From the IMG/VR virus record IMGVR_UViG_3300033145_000771, positions 1 to 56,094 of that record: 56,094 nucleotides of DNA; one strand, 5' to 3'. The translations under genes were made by a program, and so were the position numbers. The notes beneath the pieces are model-generated. The model saw only the letters and a program-made list of their open reading frames with translations. It searched no databases and was not told the origin of the DNA. This document shows positions 8,385 through 15,229 of the stretch, in pieces; positions within the stretch are counted from its first letter, which is position 1, and every line of letters begins with the position of its first letter. The stretch comes from a virus.

Positions 8385-11300
8385 GCTGACACCGAACCTT
8401 TCTTTCTTGGTCTGTCTACGGTGTACAATATGTACCGTACAACGTCAAGCGTATGGTCGTTTTTCGCCAAAGGTAAATCTTTAGGATCCCTAGAGGCGGA
8501 GCCCTTTGGGTATTGGTACATGGCCATCTCCCGAGCTGTATTCCGGCAGGACTTAAAGATATATAAGCTCGGCTTCCCATTCGCCTTAACTTTGAGTTTA
8601 CTTTGTACAAGTTCAATACCACGAGCCACATCGTTTCGAGCTATCAGAGTAGGTATGCCGGCTTTGCGAAGCTCGCCTCTGTCCTCAGCATTTTCAGGGT
8701 CTGCGTAAGTTCCTTGATATTTCTCATTAGAACTTCTCGCTTTGATATTAGCAATATGCTCCTGAATGCCGGTTTTGGCTCTGTAATATTCGCGATATAC
8801 ATACCAGTTCTCATCCTTATCCTTAGCAAGCCACAGACAATTGCCACAAACCATCGGCCTGCCTCTACGCCTAACGACTAAAGTATTATACTTAGGAACT
8901 TCAACACAAAATATCATATCGTTATAATCTATTGACATGATTTTCATTTTTTGTACCGCAGCCAACTTAGCTTTGCAAATAGTAAGAATATAATAATCTC
9001 GCATTCCAGAATAACCTGCTGTCTTTGACGTTTTGATAGTCGTAGATTTTCCCAACAAAGCATAAACTTCCTGTAAATCATCTATTAGATTTTTACAAGT
9101 AGAAAAGTGCTGCATTCTATTTCTATCGCTTACTCCATCCCCCATCAAATGTCCTTTGACTAAGTTTTCTAATTCATCCCGACCCCAACTATAAATTTCT
9201 CTTGGAATATTCTTATTCTTATTCGGCGACCATTTTGTATTATTTAAGAACCAACTCCATAAATCTTTGCTTTGAATCCGATAATCTTTTACTCTATTAT
9301 CTGAGATTGCAGTTGTATATTTCCAACCGAGATTATTTAGTATTCTTTCCACTTCCTTACATTTTGTTTTTTGAGCAATTCTTACAAACCAACCGGCTTT
9401 ACCTTTAAGAAGCGATCCGTCAGCAAGCCATAATCCTACAAATTCAGCGAATGCGGTCTTATTTACAGGAGATAGAATGGTCTTAGAACGTTTTCCATGA
9501 GGTACTATAAAATCAACAGTCTTTTTGGCTGATATAGTGTTCCACCCTACAGGTATATCATAACAAGACAATTTTTCAGCAGGTACAAATTTCCATTTCT
9601 TTGGCTTTCTTCTATCTACAACCACCATCTTATGATTGGGCGTTACACAAAAGTTAGCACTTTCAACTCTAGGTGTACTAATTAACATTTTCCCTTTGTA
9701 TCGCTGTTTAATATATTTAACTGGTTTTTGATATTTTATTATTTTTGAAAGAGGATCTATAGTGGCAACTTTTTCTTTTTTATTAAGGTTAGCAAACAAT
9801 TTCCACCCTTCGTTAGTTAATATCTCTGTTTCTTTATCGTAGCAGACGAAAGGATTGGTAAAACCAAAATCAATACCTCGGTAGAGTGTCCAACCATCTG
9901 GAATCCTGAAAGGCTTTATAACATGTATCGAACGGTTGAAGTTTTTATATACAGCGCCATAATAGCTTGCGAACTTACCCTCAATACGAGTAGCCTGCAC
10001 TCCGTCCGGCCACTCAGCAATCATATTATCTATTCGTTGATCCTCTATAAACCCTCCTCGACTCTTCCTGTTATCGTTTAAGTTGAAATGAAATATTTCG
10101 TCTGTTGCGGGTAGTTCCTCTATTCTTTCTTCTAAAAAGGTTTGAGGCATAATAGGTGTCATGCTCCAACTGAGATAACCCTGATAAGTTATCAGTCGTG
10201 CTTGAGTTTCATGTAGTATGCCTTCGAAATCATGGAGACACTGTTCGTCGTAATGAGCAGATTTTATTGCTCTTCCCTGAAACAATGTTCGTCCCTGGTT
10301 GAATGCTTTGAACTCAATGGTATTGCCTGTATTTAAATATATTTTACGAGGCACTTTGTCCTGACCATAACGAATATCAATAATATGATGTTGAGGAATG
10401 AATTTCTGAAGATACTGTTCCCATAGAATATCTCGAACTTGTTCCCAGGTCTCAATTCCTACCCAATGAATTCCTTTAGCTTGCTTAAAAGGATGAATAT
10501 TGAGAGCTAACTGTGCGAGATCCATCATATTGGTATATGTTTTCCCGCTGTTGTGATGAATAACGCCACCTGACAAATAATTGTGATAAATAGGCACATT
10601 AAAATCCCAAATATCATCAAATCTCTTTACATCCAAACTAATTACCGCTATACTGTCATTTGATTTTAATTTAGGAGAATTACATGAAACGTAAGCATCC
10701 TGTTCGTGATCGTGGCCTACCACGGAAATGTTATGATTACCCAGTCGATTCAATCCGCCAATGGATTGCTGAGGGCAAAACTCAGGCATGGATTGGCAGT
10801 AAACTTGGAGTTGATGCAAAGTTAATTCATAAAGTTTGCAAAAAGCATGGCATAAAGTGCCAAAGAACCGGTCCGCGTTCCGGGCCTGAATGCCTATTTT
10901 GGAAAGGAGGTCGAATAATCGATAAAGACGGCTATGTCTCTGTCTATTGTCCGGGGCATCCTTATGCCAAAAAGCCAAACAAGAAGTATGTCCTTGAACA
11001 TCGCTTGATAATGGAACTTTCTCTTGGCCGTTACTTAAAGAGATACGAAATTGTCCATCACAAAAATGGGATAAGAAATGATAACCGTCTTGTAAATCTT
11101 GAGCTTTTTCATTCAAATGCAGAACATCTTCACAAGGAACTAAAGGGTCATTGCCCGAAATGGACGAAGGCTGGAAGAGAAAGGATGTTGGCTGGAGTTG
11201 TGAAATACTGGTCCAATTACAAAAAGAATCTAAAACCAAATGATTCGCCGAGCAAACAATAGATTGCCCATTTGACAGCTTGAGTTCATATAGCTGCGCC

Positions 11301-11572
11301 GGTGTTTTCTTAAATGGCTTATCTGCTTTTGCAATAACCTTCTTTTGTCCATCGAAAGCGTAAACATGAAATGGCTTATCTATGCTGGATACTTCTTTTT
11401 CTATTTTTTCTACAGGATCGTAAATCAATTGTTCTCCGCCTAAACACAAGTTGCCTCCGAACATCCATTGAATAGCGGCCTGCGATTTGAAATAAGCTCG
11501 TTGATCCTCGCTAAGAGGCTTATATAAAGCAATGTGTTTGCCTACTCGCTTTATTTGTTCCACACTAAGCAT
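8381..11572 (-). CDS. terL: Large terminase subunit with two inteins
   Basis: A 1063-aa precursor. Removing residues 43-341 and 577-911 leaves a 429-aa TerL. Intein 2 splits the Walker A motif, which is restored as GGN-L-SGKT. Walker B is SAHYDEQ (about 439-445). The nuclease domain has GIDFGFTNPF (split after V576 by the LAGLIDADG intein), YADPENAEDRGEL and the closing NDHTLDVVRYILY. TerL is the ATP-driven packaging motor and the nuclease that cuts the concatemer, docking on the portal. It starts eight bases inside terS. Both catalytic centres are interrupted, so activity should depend entirely on protein splicing. Confidence 0.93.
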   Translation of the reverse strand: MLSVEQIKRVGKHIALYKPLSEDQRAYFKSQAAIQWMFGGNLCLGGEQLIYDPVEKIEKEVSSIDKPFHVYAFDGQKKVIAKADKPFKKTPAQLYELKLSNGQSIVCSANHLVLDSFCNWTSISQLQPTSFLFQPSSISGNDPLVPCEDVLHLNEKAQDLQDGYHFLSHFCDGQFRISLSNGQEKVPLSSDVQGHTSCLAFWHKDAPDNRQRHSRLYRLFDLLSKIGIQARNADRFFGTLCHAFCKLYELTLHQLQVYCQSMPEFCPQQSIGGLNRLGNHNISVVGHDHEQDAYVSCNSPKLKSNDSIAVISLDVKRFDDIWDFNVPIYHNYLSGGVIHHNSGKTYTNMMDLAQLALNIHPFKQAKGIHWVGIETWEQVRDILWEQYLQKFIPQHHIIDIRYGQDKVPRKIYLNTGNTIEFKAFNQGRTLFQGRAIKSAHYDEQCLHDFEGILHETQARLITYQGYLSWSMTPIMPQTFLEERIEELPATDEIFHFNLNDNRKSRGGFIEDQRIDNMIAEWPDGVQATRIEGKFASYYGAVYKNFNRSIHVIKPFRIPDGWTLYRGIDFGFTNPFVCYDKETEILTNEGWKLFANLNKKEKVATIDPLSKIIKYQKPVKYIKQRYKGKMLISTPRVESANFCVTPNHKMVVVDRRKPKKWKFVPAEKLSCYDIPVGWNTISAKKTVDFIVPHGKRSKTILSPVNKTAFAEFVGLWLADGSLLKGKAGWFVRIAQKTKCKEVERILNNLGWKYTTAISDNRVKDYRIQSKDLWSWFLNNTKWSPNKNKNIPREIYSWGRDELENLVKGHLMGDGVSDRNRMQHFSTCKNLIDDLQEVYALLGKSTTIKTSKTAGYSGMRDYYILTICKAKLAAVQKMKIMSIDYNDMIFCVEVPKYNTLVVRRRGRPMVCGNCLWLAKDKDENWYVYREYYRAKTGIQEHIANIKARSSNEKYQGTYADPENAEDRGELRKAGIPTLIARNDVARGIELVQSKLKVKANGKPSLYIFKSCRNTAREMAMYQYPKGSASRDPKDLPLAKNDHTLDVVRYILYTVDRPRKKGSVSA
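8840..9844 (-). other. Intein 3, LAGLIDADG intein in the TerL nuclease domain
   Basis: Encodes residues 577-911 (335 aa). Block A is CYDKETEILTNEGWK; block B is FCVTPNHKMVVVDRR. The two dodecapeptide motifs are FVGLWLADGSL (711-721) and LVKGHLMGDGVSD (804-816), so this is a conventional intein with a sense-strand LAGLIDADG endonuclease. Blocks F and G are YNDMIFCVEVPKYNTLVV and PMVCGN, ending in Gly910-Asn911 (the usual penultimate His is missing), with Cys912 as +1. It interrupts the nuclease motif after GIDFGFTNPFV. Confidence 0.93.
10626..10654 (+). promoter_or_regulatory. Sigma70-like promoter for the antisense HNH gene in intein 2
   Basis: TTTACA at 10626-10631 and TATACT at 10649-10654, each five of six to consensus, with a 17-bp spacer. 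It is embedded in the sequence encoding the intein's C-terminal splicing region and reads into the HNH gene 30 bases downstream. Confidence 0.65.
10684..11262 (+). CDS. HNH homing endonuclease, antisense inside intein 2
   Basis: A 192-aa protein on the plus strand, opposite intein residues 104-297, the place where a sense-strand homing endonuclease would normally sit. An N-terminal helix-turn-helix is seen (TQAWIGSKLGVDAKLIHKVCKKHG, about 33-58). The nuclease segment is GYVSVYCPGHPYA, VLEHRLIMELSLGRYLKRYEIVHHKNGIRNDNRLVNLELF, with the HH, N and N residues of HNH_3-type enzymes. AGGAG at 10673-10677 precedes the ATG, and a good promoter lies just upstream. It is out of register with the intein codons by one base, unlike the antisense gene in intein 1. 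Confidence 0.9.
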   Translation: MKRKHPVRDRGLPRKCYDYPVDSIRQWIAEGKTQAWIGSKLGVDAKLIHKVCKKHGIKCQRTGPRSGPECLFWKGGRIIDKDGYVSVYCPGHPYAKKPNKKYVLEHRLIMELSLGRYLKRYEIVHHKNGIRNDNRLVNLELFHSNAEHLHKELKGHCPKWTKAGRERMLAGVVKYWSNYKKNLKPNDSPSKQ

Positions 11573-11915
11573 GATTCATTTTCAGCTCATCTTGAATTGC
11601 TTTAGCTTCTTCGTCGGACATTACAGCATGAGCAATTCCAAATTCACCGCTTACTGAACTAAGATCGGGTATGCGTTTTCGCATTACAGCAACTAAAATA
11701 GTTTTGTCTTCAAAAGCCTGCTCGACGAAATGCTCGGTTAAATTCATTCCTTTTCGCTTCTCGACTCTCGCGATAGCTTCTTCGAATTGAGCAATGGTTA
11801 TTCGATTACGGGTACCCTTTGGTCTGCCAGCAGGATTACCTGATTGCCCCTTCTGGAAGCGGTGTTTGTACTTAACAGAATTATCAGGCTTCTTTGTTTT
11901 TCCTTTTGTATCCAT
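11565..11915 (-). CDS. terS: Small terminase subunit-like protein
   Basis: A 116-aa protein with the N-terminal signature FQKGQSGNPAGRPKGTRN typical of the DUF5681 group that lies just before phage large terminases, followed by a short helical region (ITIAQFEEAIARVEKRKGM) and an acidic C-terminus. It overlaps the terL start by eight bases. TerS proteins normally recognise packaging sites and regulate TerL. This one is short, and the DNA-binding fold is not obvious, so the role is inferred from context and signature. Confidence 0.75.
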   Translation of the reverse strand: MDTKGKTKKPDNSVKYKHRFQKGQSGNPAGRPKGTRNRITIAQFEEAIARVEKRKGMNLTEHFVEQAFEDKTILVAVMRKRIPDLSSVSGEFGIAHAVMSDEEAKAIQDELKMNHA

Positions 11916-11916
11916 A

Positions 11917-11976
11917 TTAGGCTCTATCTAAATCTACGTCCCGCCTAATCGGTTTGTTTGTTCTTCTGTACCTCAT
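11917..11976 (-). CDS. Possible 19-aa leader peptide before terS
   Basis: The ATG at 11976 is preceded by AAAGGAAG at good spacing. The product MRYRRTNKPIRRDVDLDRA is strongly basic at its N-terminus, and its TAA stop ends one base before the terS ATG, implying coupled translation. It could be the first cistron of the late operon. Confidence 0.45.
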   Translation of the reverse strand: MRYRRTNKPIRRDVDLDRA

Positions 11977-12058
11977 AATACTTCCTTTCGGTTTGGATTA
12001 TTCACCTATTTCCTGACAACCCCGATTAAAGACCAAAATCAACGGTACGTGTCAAGGA

Positions 12059-12087
12059 TCTATCCTACAACCTGGTTGTAGGATAGA
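12059..12087. promoter_or_regulatory. 29-bp perfect palindrome, candidate operator
   Basis: TCTATCCTACAACC and GGTTGTAGGATAGA are 14-bp perfect arms around one central T. There is no U-tract on either side, so it is more likely a protein-binding site than a terminator. It is about 85 bases upstream of the leader and terS starts. GGTACG (12045) and CGTACC (about 12113) flank it as an outer inverted pair. Confidence 0.6.
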
Positions 12088-12188
12088 CCCCAATACAAGC
12101 CCAATATCCACGATTCGTACCAAAATTATTGCCAGATATTACCAAATCCACCATTTTTCCCACCTTGACAATACGCCGCTCTAAAAAA

Positions 12189-12201
12189 CCTCGTTACGAG
12201 G
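12189..12201. promoter_or_regulatory. 13-bp palindrome CCTCGT-T-ACGAGG
   Basis: Perfect 6-bp arms around a central T, in the same control region as the 29-bp palindrome. Possible second operator. Confidence 0.4.
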
Positions 12202-12566
12202 CCAAAAATCCATGTTAACGTCACCACCATAACACAAACAACCTACAATATAAACTATCGGCATATAATGTCAAATCTAATTCCACTTTATTCCAGATAT
12301 GACGACTAACGCTATGACTGTTTCAGGGCTTGACGACCGTCGCCTCACTGATAAGTTGCATAAAACCAAGTGTCCACTTATAATTATCAAACTTTTATTT
12401 ATTTTTTATATCCTTGCTACGTCATGGGTTATGACTGTTTTAGGCACTTGGTCATTTGCTATATGGGATTTTCTCCTTATACTATAGGTGTAAACTGTCG
12501 ATAAGGCATGAGTCATTGACAATTAACATTAGCATTTTCCGGCTTGTAGCTGGGAATAGCAGGGAG

Positions 12567-12586
12567 AATAGACCAATAAGTCTATT
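12567..12586 (+). promoter_or_regulatory. Hairpin just upstream of the first accessory-operon ribosome site
   Basis: AATAGAC, a six-base loop and GTCTATT, followed by TTGAGAGG and the ATG at 12603. It may shape the 5' leader of the plus-strand operon. Confidence 0.35.
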
Positions 12587-12602
12587 TTGAGAGGATAGTA
12601 AG

Positions 12603-12782
12603 ATGAGAGACAGAAGCAAAGACGGTTATATGTTTTTGGTGGCGTTTGCCGCCGGGTTCCTGATGGGGCTGATTATGCTCTTGCAGGGATGCGGAACCGC
12701 AAAAGGTGTGTGCGGGGACGCTGAGTATTTCTTTCATGGCGCCGGAACGTTGGCCGGTGATATGGAGGATGCATACAAGTAA
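12603..12782 (+). CDS. Small entericidin-like lipoprotein
   Basis: A 59-aa protein. The ATG follows GAGAGGATAGTAAG. A hydrophobic segment FLVAFAAGFLMGLIMLLQG leads to Cys30 (lipobox LLQGC), then GTAKGVCGDAEYFFHGAGTLAGDMEDAYK, which resembles the small entericidin lipoproteins (GC-T-G-G-D-G pattern). It is the first gene of the plus-strand operon and is followed by a hairpin. A membrane-modifying or toxin-like role is possible; the resemblance is short. Confidence 0.6.
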   Translation: MRDRSKDGYMFLVAFAAGFLMGLIMLLQGCGTAKGVCGDAEYFFHGAGTLAGDMEDAYK

Positions 12783-12795
12783 TGTTTTCAAGCTC

Positions 12796-12834
12796 TGGCC
12801 CTTCGGCTCGTGGTCGGGGGGCCAGGCTTTATTA
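12796..12834 (+). terminator. Hairpin after the lipoprotein gene
   Basis: CTGGCC (12796-12801) pairs with GGCCAG (12821-12826), followed by the T-rich GCTTTATT. It lies between the first and second genes of the operon and may act as a partial terminator giving higher expression of the lipoprotein. Confidence 0.5.
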
Positions 12835-12871
12835 GCTGTAACTATTAACTCAAACTGAAAGGAGAATTACG

Positions 12872-13213
12872 ATGGGATTAGGCTTTACAAGAGGAAATGC
12901 ACATTGGAGTTATGGTGGTTTTATGACTTTTAGGCGCAGGCTGGCCGAGAGCATTGGCTTCGTTCTTGGCGATATGTATGGATTCGGCGGCGACATACAA
13001 TTTTGCACTATCAACGATCCGATTGTGCCCCTGTTAGATCACAGCGATTGCGAAGGCTTGTTGACTGCCGAGCAATGCCAGACAATTGCGCCAAGACTTG
13101 CTGAGATCGTCAAGGATTGGCCAGACGATGATTACGATAAGATCAATGCTCTTGAGCTTGTCGAAGGAATGAAACAAGCTGTCGAGGACGATACTAGCCT
13201 TATATTTTGTTAG
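12872..13213 (+). CDS. Conserved-looking hypothetical protein (113 aa)
   Basis: Begins MGLGFTRGNAHWSYGGFMTFRRRLAE after AAAGGAG. The N-terminal half is Gly/aromatic-rich and the C-terminal half acidic-helical (IAPRLAEIVKDWPDDDYDKINALELVEGMKQAVEDD). It has the look of a soluble cytoplasmic protein. I do not recognise a family. Confidence 0.75.
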   Translation: MGLGFTRGNAHWSYGGFMTFRRRLAESIGFVLGDMYGFGGDIQFCTINDPIVPLLDHSDCEGLLTAEQCQTIAPRLAEIVKDWPDDDYDKINALELVEGMKQAVEDDTSLIFC

Positions 13214-13312
13214 ATAGTTGCCAAGAACGTGAGCAAACGCCGGACTAATAGCCCCGCATCTGGAAGTTAACGGCTTAGGTAAGGAGTTAGGCTTTTATGA
13301 AAGGATAGGATT

Positions 13313-13534
13313 ATGAAATATTTAGTAGCACAGTGGAGGCCAGAAGAATCTCATTATAATATGGCCCTGTATGTTGTTATTTCAAATCATCCCCGCTTTG
13401 TCGAAGGTTCAAGGTTTGACTTCGGATTCCTGAACATTGCGTCTTGTGAGGGATACACGATTACAATCCTGCCGTCAGAGCAGACAATTGACAAGCGGAT
13501 AAAGGACGGCCATTTCAAAGTGGAGAAAGGATAG
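13313..13534 (+). CDS. Hypothetical protein (73 aa)
   Basis: Begins MKYLVAQWRPEESHYNMALYVVISNH after GAAAGGATAGG. Mixed alpha/beta composition, no motif recognised. It is the first of a run of short genes, each with its own GGAAAGGA-type ribosome site. Confidence 0.6.
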   Translation: MKYLVAQWRPEESHYNMALYVVISNHPRFVEGSRFDFGFLNIASCEGYTITILPSEQTIDKRIKDGHFKVEKG

Positions 13535-13538
13535 GACT

Positions 13539-13784
13539 ATGGGAGCAGAATATTTTCTACCAACAGGCGTAATATGCCCCGTTTGCCACAAAGAAATTAG
13601 CTCTAACGATATTATCGACTTGAGTCTTATTAAAAAGGCAAACTCTCAGCCGGAACTGTTGGAAGAATTAAAGACGATGACAGCATTAACCAGAATCAAA
13701 TATGGCAATTTGGAGTCAGACGTCTATGTAGAGATTAAGAAAGCCGAAGCTATTATCGCCAATTGCGAGAAAGTAAAGCCATGA
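13539..13784 (+). CDS. Hypothetical protein with one Cys pair (81 aa)
   Basis: Near the N-terminus it has GVICPVCHKEISSNDIIDLS, a CPVC knuckle, then a helical region (ELLEELKTMTALTRIKYG). Only one Cys pair is present, so it may dimerise to bind zinc. It starts four bases after its neighbour and overlaps the next start by four. Confidence 0.6.
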   Translation: MGAEYFLPTGVICPVCHKEISSNDIIDLSLIKKANSQPELLEELKTMTALTRIKYGNLESDVYVEIKKAEAIIANCEKVKP

Positions 13785-14047
13785 AAACTATTACCTTATT
13801 GCTATTGCTGCTGATAACAGGGTGTATGACGATAGAAAAACAGCGAGGGGAGCAAGCAAAGGCTGAATGGGTTAGACGACATAGAGAGAAAGAATCAGCA
13901 TGGAAACGTCAATGCGATAAAGCCATAATGGATGTATTGAGTAAGATAATACAAAAGAATACGCCTGAGCATAAACAAGCCATAAGAGAATATGAAGCAG
14001 CTATTGAGGCAAAAACAGACGTTGCGAGAAAGGTTAGCCCGTATTAA
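13781..14047 (+). CDS. Small lipoprotein with charged helix, Rz1- or spanin-like in style
   Basis: 88 aa. MKTITLLLLLLITGC is a clear lipoprotein signal with lipobox ITGC (Cys15). The mature part is a long charged helix (EKQRGEQAKAEWVRRHREKESAWKRQCDKAIMDVLSKIIQ). Coupled to the preceding gene by an ATGA-type overlap. Outer-membrane spanin subunits look like this but are usually next to lysis genes, so the role is open. Confidence 0.65.
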   Translation: MKTITLLLLLLITGCMTIEKQRGEQAKAEWVRRHREKESAWKRQCDKAIMDVLSKIIQKNTPEHKQAIREYEAAIEAKTDVARKVSPY

Positions 14048-14064
14048 GGGCGGAAAGGAATAAC

Positions 14065-14289
14065 ATGAATGTGGGATTAGCTCAATTGGAAATATGTGGT
14101 AGATTGGTACATCTCGGCGATTACGTTATTGTGGAATATACAAGCGGCGTTAGGATAAAAGGTAGCCGAATCAAAGGCCGTATTAAAAAATTATGGAGTT
14201 TGGAACATGGCGATGGCGTCAAGCAGGCCCAACTGGATAGTGGCTGGTGTTTCCATGAAGGCGATAAAATTATAACGCATTCAGATTAG
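14065..14289 (+). CDS. Hypothetical protein (74 aa)
   Basis: Begins MNVGLAQLEICGRLVHLGDYVIVEYTSG after GGCGGAAAGGAATAAC. The beta-rich composition with GDYVIVEYTSG and a basic stretch (IKGSRIKGRIKKL) suggests a small SH3-like or OB-like barrel. No family recognised. Confidence 0.6.
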   Translation: MNVGLAQLEICGRLVHLGDYVIVEYTSGVRIKGSRIKGRIKKLWSLEHGDGVKQAQLDSGWCFHEGDKIITHSD

Positions 14290-14303
14290 CGGAAAGGAAT
14301 AAC

Positions 14304-14564
14304 ATGAATAAGTGCACACACGAACAAGGCAAATACTGTCGGCATAATTTAAGGGGTAAATGCCATTACGGAGCCGACGAGAGCCTAAAACAGCACACAA
14401 GGTGTCTCTATGACGGCTACTCGGCAATATCCGGAACAAGCTATTACGACAAAAAGGAACAGAAGAACATGGAGCTGGTTGATGCCTGGCTGTGGGCTAT
14501 CGGAATAATCGTCCTGTTGGTTATTGGCTGGCGACTGATTGTATATCTATGGGGGGTACTATGA
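14304..14564 (+). CDS. Cys-rich single-pass membrane protein (86 aa)
   Basis: The N-terminal 45 residues are Cys/His-rich (MNKCTHEQGKYCRHNLRGKCHYG). Then comes SYYDKKEQKNMELVDAW and a transmembrane helix (about 61-84, IGIIVLLVIGWRLIVYLWG). Its C-terminal half is clearly paralogous to the 43-aa protein at 16499-16630. The same GGCGGAAAGGAATAACATG ribosome site as its neighbour is present. Confidence 0.65.
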   Translation: MNKCTHEQGKYCRHNLRGKCHYGADESLKQHTRCLYDGYSAISGTSYYDKKEQKNMELVDAWLWAIGIIVLLVIGWRLIVYLWGVL

Positions 14565-14725
14565 GAGGCTTAACGTATTGGAAAGCCCGTAAGATTGACC
14601 TGCGAGAAATCCTAAAGACAATTGATAGGCGGAGTAGTTATTATGGTGAAATCCAGCAAGCGTATCTGTACGCTGTGAAAAAGGTAATTGCAGGCGAGAA
14701 ACATTTGAAGGTGAGGATATACTAA
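14561..14725 (+). CDS. Small basic protein (54 aa)
   Basis: The ATG at 14561 overlaps the preceding stop in ATGA fashion and follows GGGGGG. The sequence MRGLTYWKARKIDLREILKTIDRR is basic and helical. Unknown function. Confidence 0.6.
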   Translation: MRGLTYWKARKIDLREILKTIDRRSSYYGEIQQAYLYAVKKVIAGEKHLKVRIY

Positions 14726-14877
14726 TGACTTGGAAAGAATTTAAGGCTAAGGTTGAAGCCGAAGGTGCAAAAGATGATATGGTAATAGGGTGGATTAACG
14801 TTTCTGGATGCGATTGTCCCGAACTGGACGAATTAGACATTTTTGTTGAGGATAATGAGTTAATGATCCAAATGTAA
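14725..14877 (+). CDS. Small acidic protein (50 aa)
   Basis: The start overlaps the preceding TAA (TAATG). MTWKEFKAKVEAEGAKDDMVIGW is followed by INVSGCDCPELDELDIFVEDNE; strongly acidic C-terminus. It is coupled to its neighbour and reads continuously with no gap. Unknown function. Confidence 0.6.
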   Translation: MTWKEFKAKVEAEGAKDDMVIGWINVSGCDCPELDELDIFVEDNELMIQM

Positions 14878-14911
14878 CATATATCCCATAAGGGTAGAAA
14901 GAAGGTGAAAC

Positions 14912-15094
14912 ATGGGTAGGGAGTATTTATTGGATGAAGAAAGAATAGAGTGGACAGAGCTTATAAAAAGAGCAAAAGAGATAGACGAGGATTTCGGGAA
15001 CCAGTTCTACCAATCTACATCACAGGCCGCTCAAATTCTCCGCGACCACGGCCACGAGGTTAGCGATGTTTGGCCCATAAGGGCGGAAAGATAG
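14912..15094 (+). CDS. Hypothetical protein (60 aa)
   Basis: Begins MGREYLLDEERIEWTELIKRA. An acidic helix, then SQAAQILRDHGHEVSDVW, which looks like a small helix-turn-helix or ACP-like bundle. Its leader contains the repeated CCCATAAGGG boundary motif. Confidence 0.55.
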   Translation: MGREYLLDEERIEWTELIKRAKEIDEDFGNQFYQSTSQAAQILRDHGHEVSDVWPIRAER

Positions 15095-15097
15095 ATA

Positions 15098-15175
15098 ATG
15101 AACGTATGTAAAGACTGTGGTGGGCCTTGTATACAGGGCTATTGCTGTACTCGTTGCAAATCAAATAACCCATAA
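15098..15175 (+). CDS. Possible 25-aa Cys-rich micro-protein
   Basis: MNVCKDCGGPCIQGYCCTRCKSNNP has seven Cys in CxxC-like spacing. The ATG follows GGCGGAAAGATAGATA. The stop lies inside the next CCCATAAGGG motif, as for other genes of this operon, which supports its being a real gene. It may be a minimal zinc knuckle. Confidence 0.45.
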   Translation: MNVCKDCGGPCIQGYCCTRCKSNNP

Positions 15176-15229
15176 GGGCAGAAAGTTAGCTTTGAACTGG
15201 GGCGTTAAAAATCTGAAAGTGAGGATATT

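Larger units (their letters stand above)
10550..11446 (-). other. Intein 2, inside the TerL Walker A motif (mini-intein in sense frame)
   Basis: Encodes residues 43-341 (299 aa). Block A is CLGGEQLIYDPVEKIE, starting at Cys43. Block B is LSNGQSIVCSANHLVL (around 100-113), with the SxxH-type motif. Blocks F and G are DDIWDFNVPIYHNYLSGGVIHHN, ending in His340-Asn341, with Ser342 as +1 residue. The central sense-frame stretch shows no endonuclease motif. The opposite strand of that stretch encodes an HNH enzyme (10684-11262). Confidence 0.93.
11977..12602. promoter_or_regulatory. Divergent control region between late and accessory operons
   Basis: 626 bp with no convincing gene. It separates the leftward late operon from the rightward accessory operon. 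It holds a 29-bp palindrome (12059-12087), a 13-bp palindrome (12189-12201), a 14-15 bp direct repeat TATGACTGTTTYAGG (12313-12327 and 12430-12444), complementary ACCAAGTG/CACTTGGT segments around 12366 and 12447, and a TTGACA at 12516-12521 without a clear -10 partner. The AT-rich centre (12380-12420) could be an origin or a promoter zone. Confidence 0.6.
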
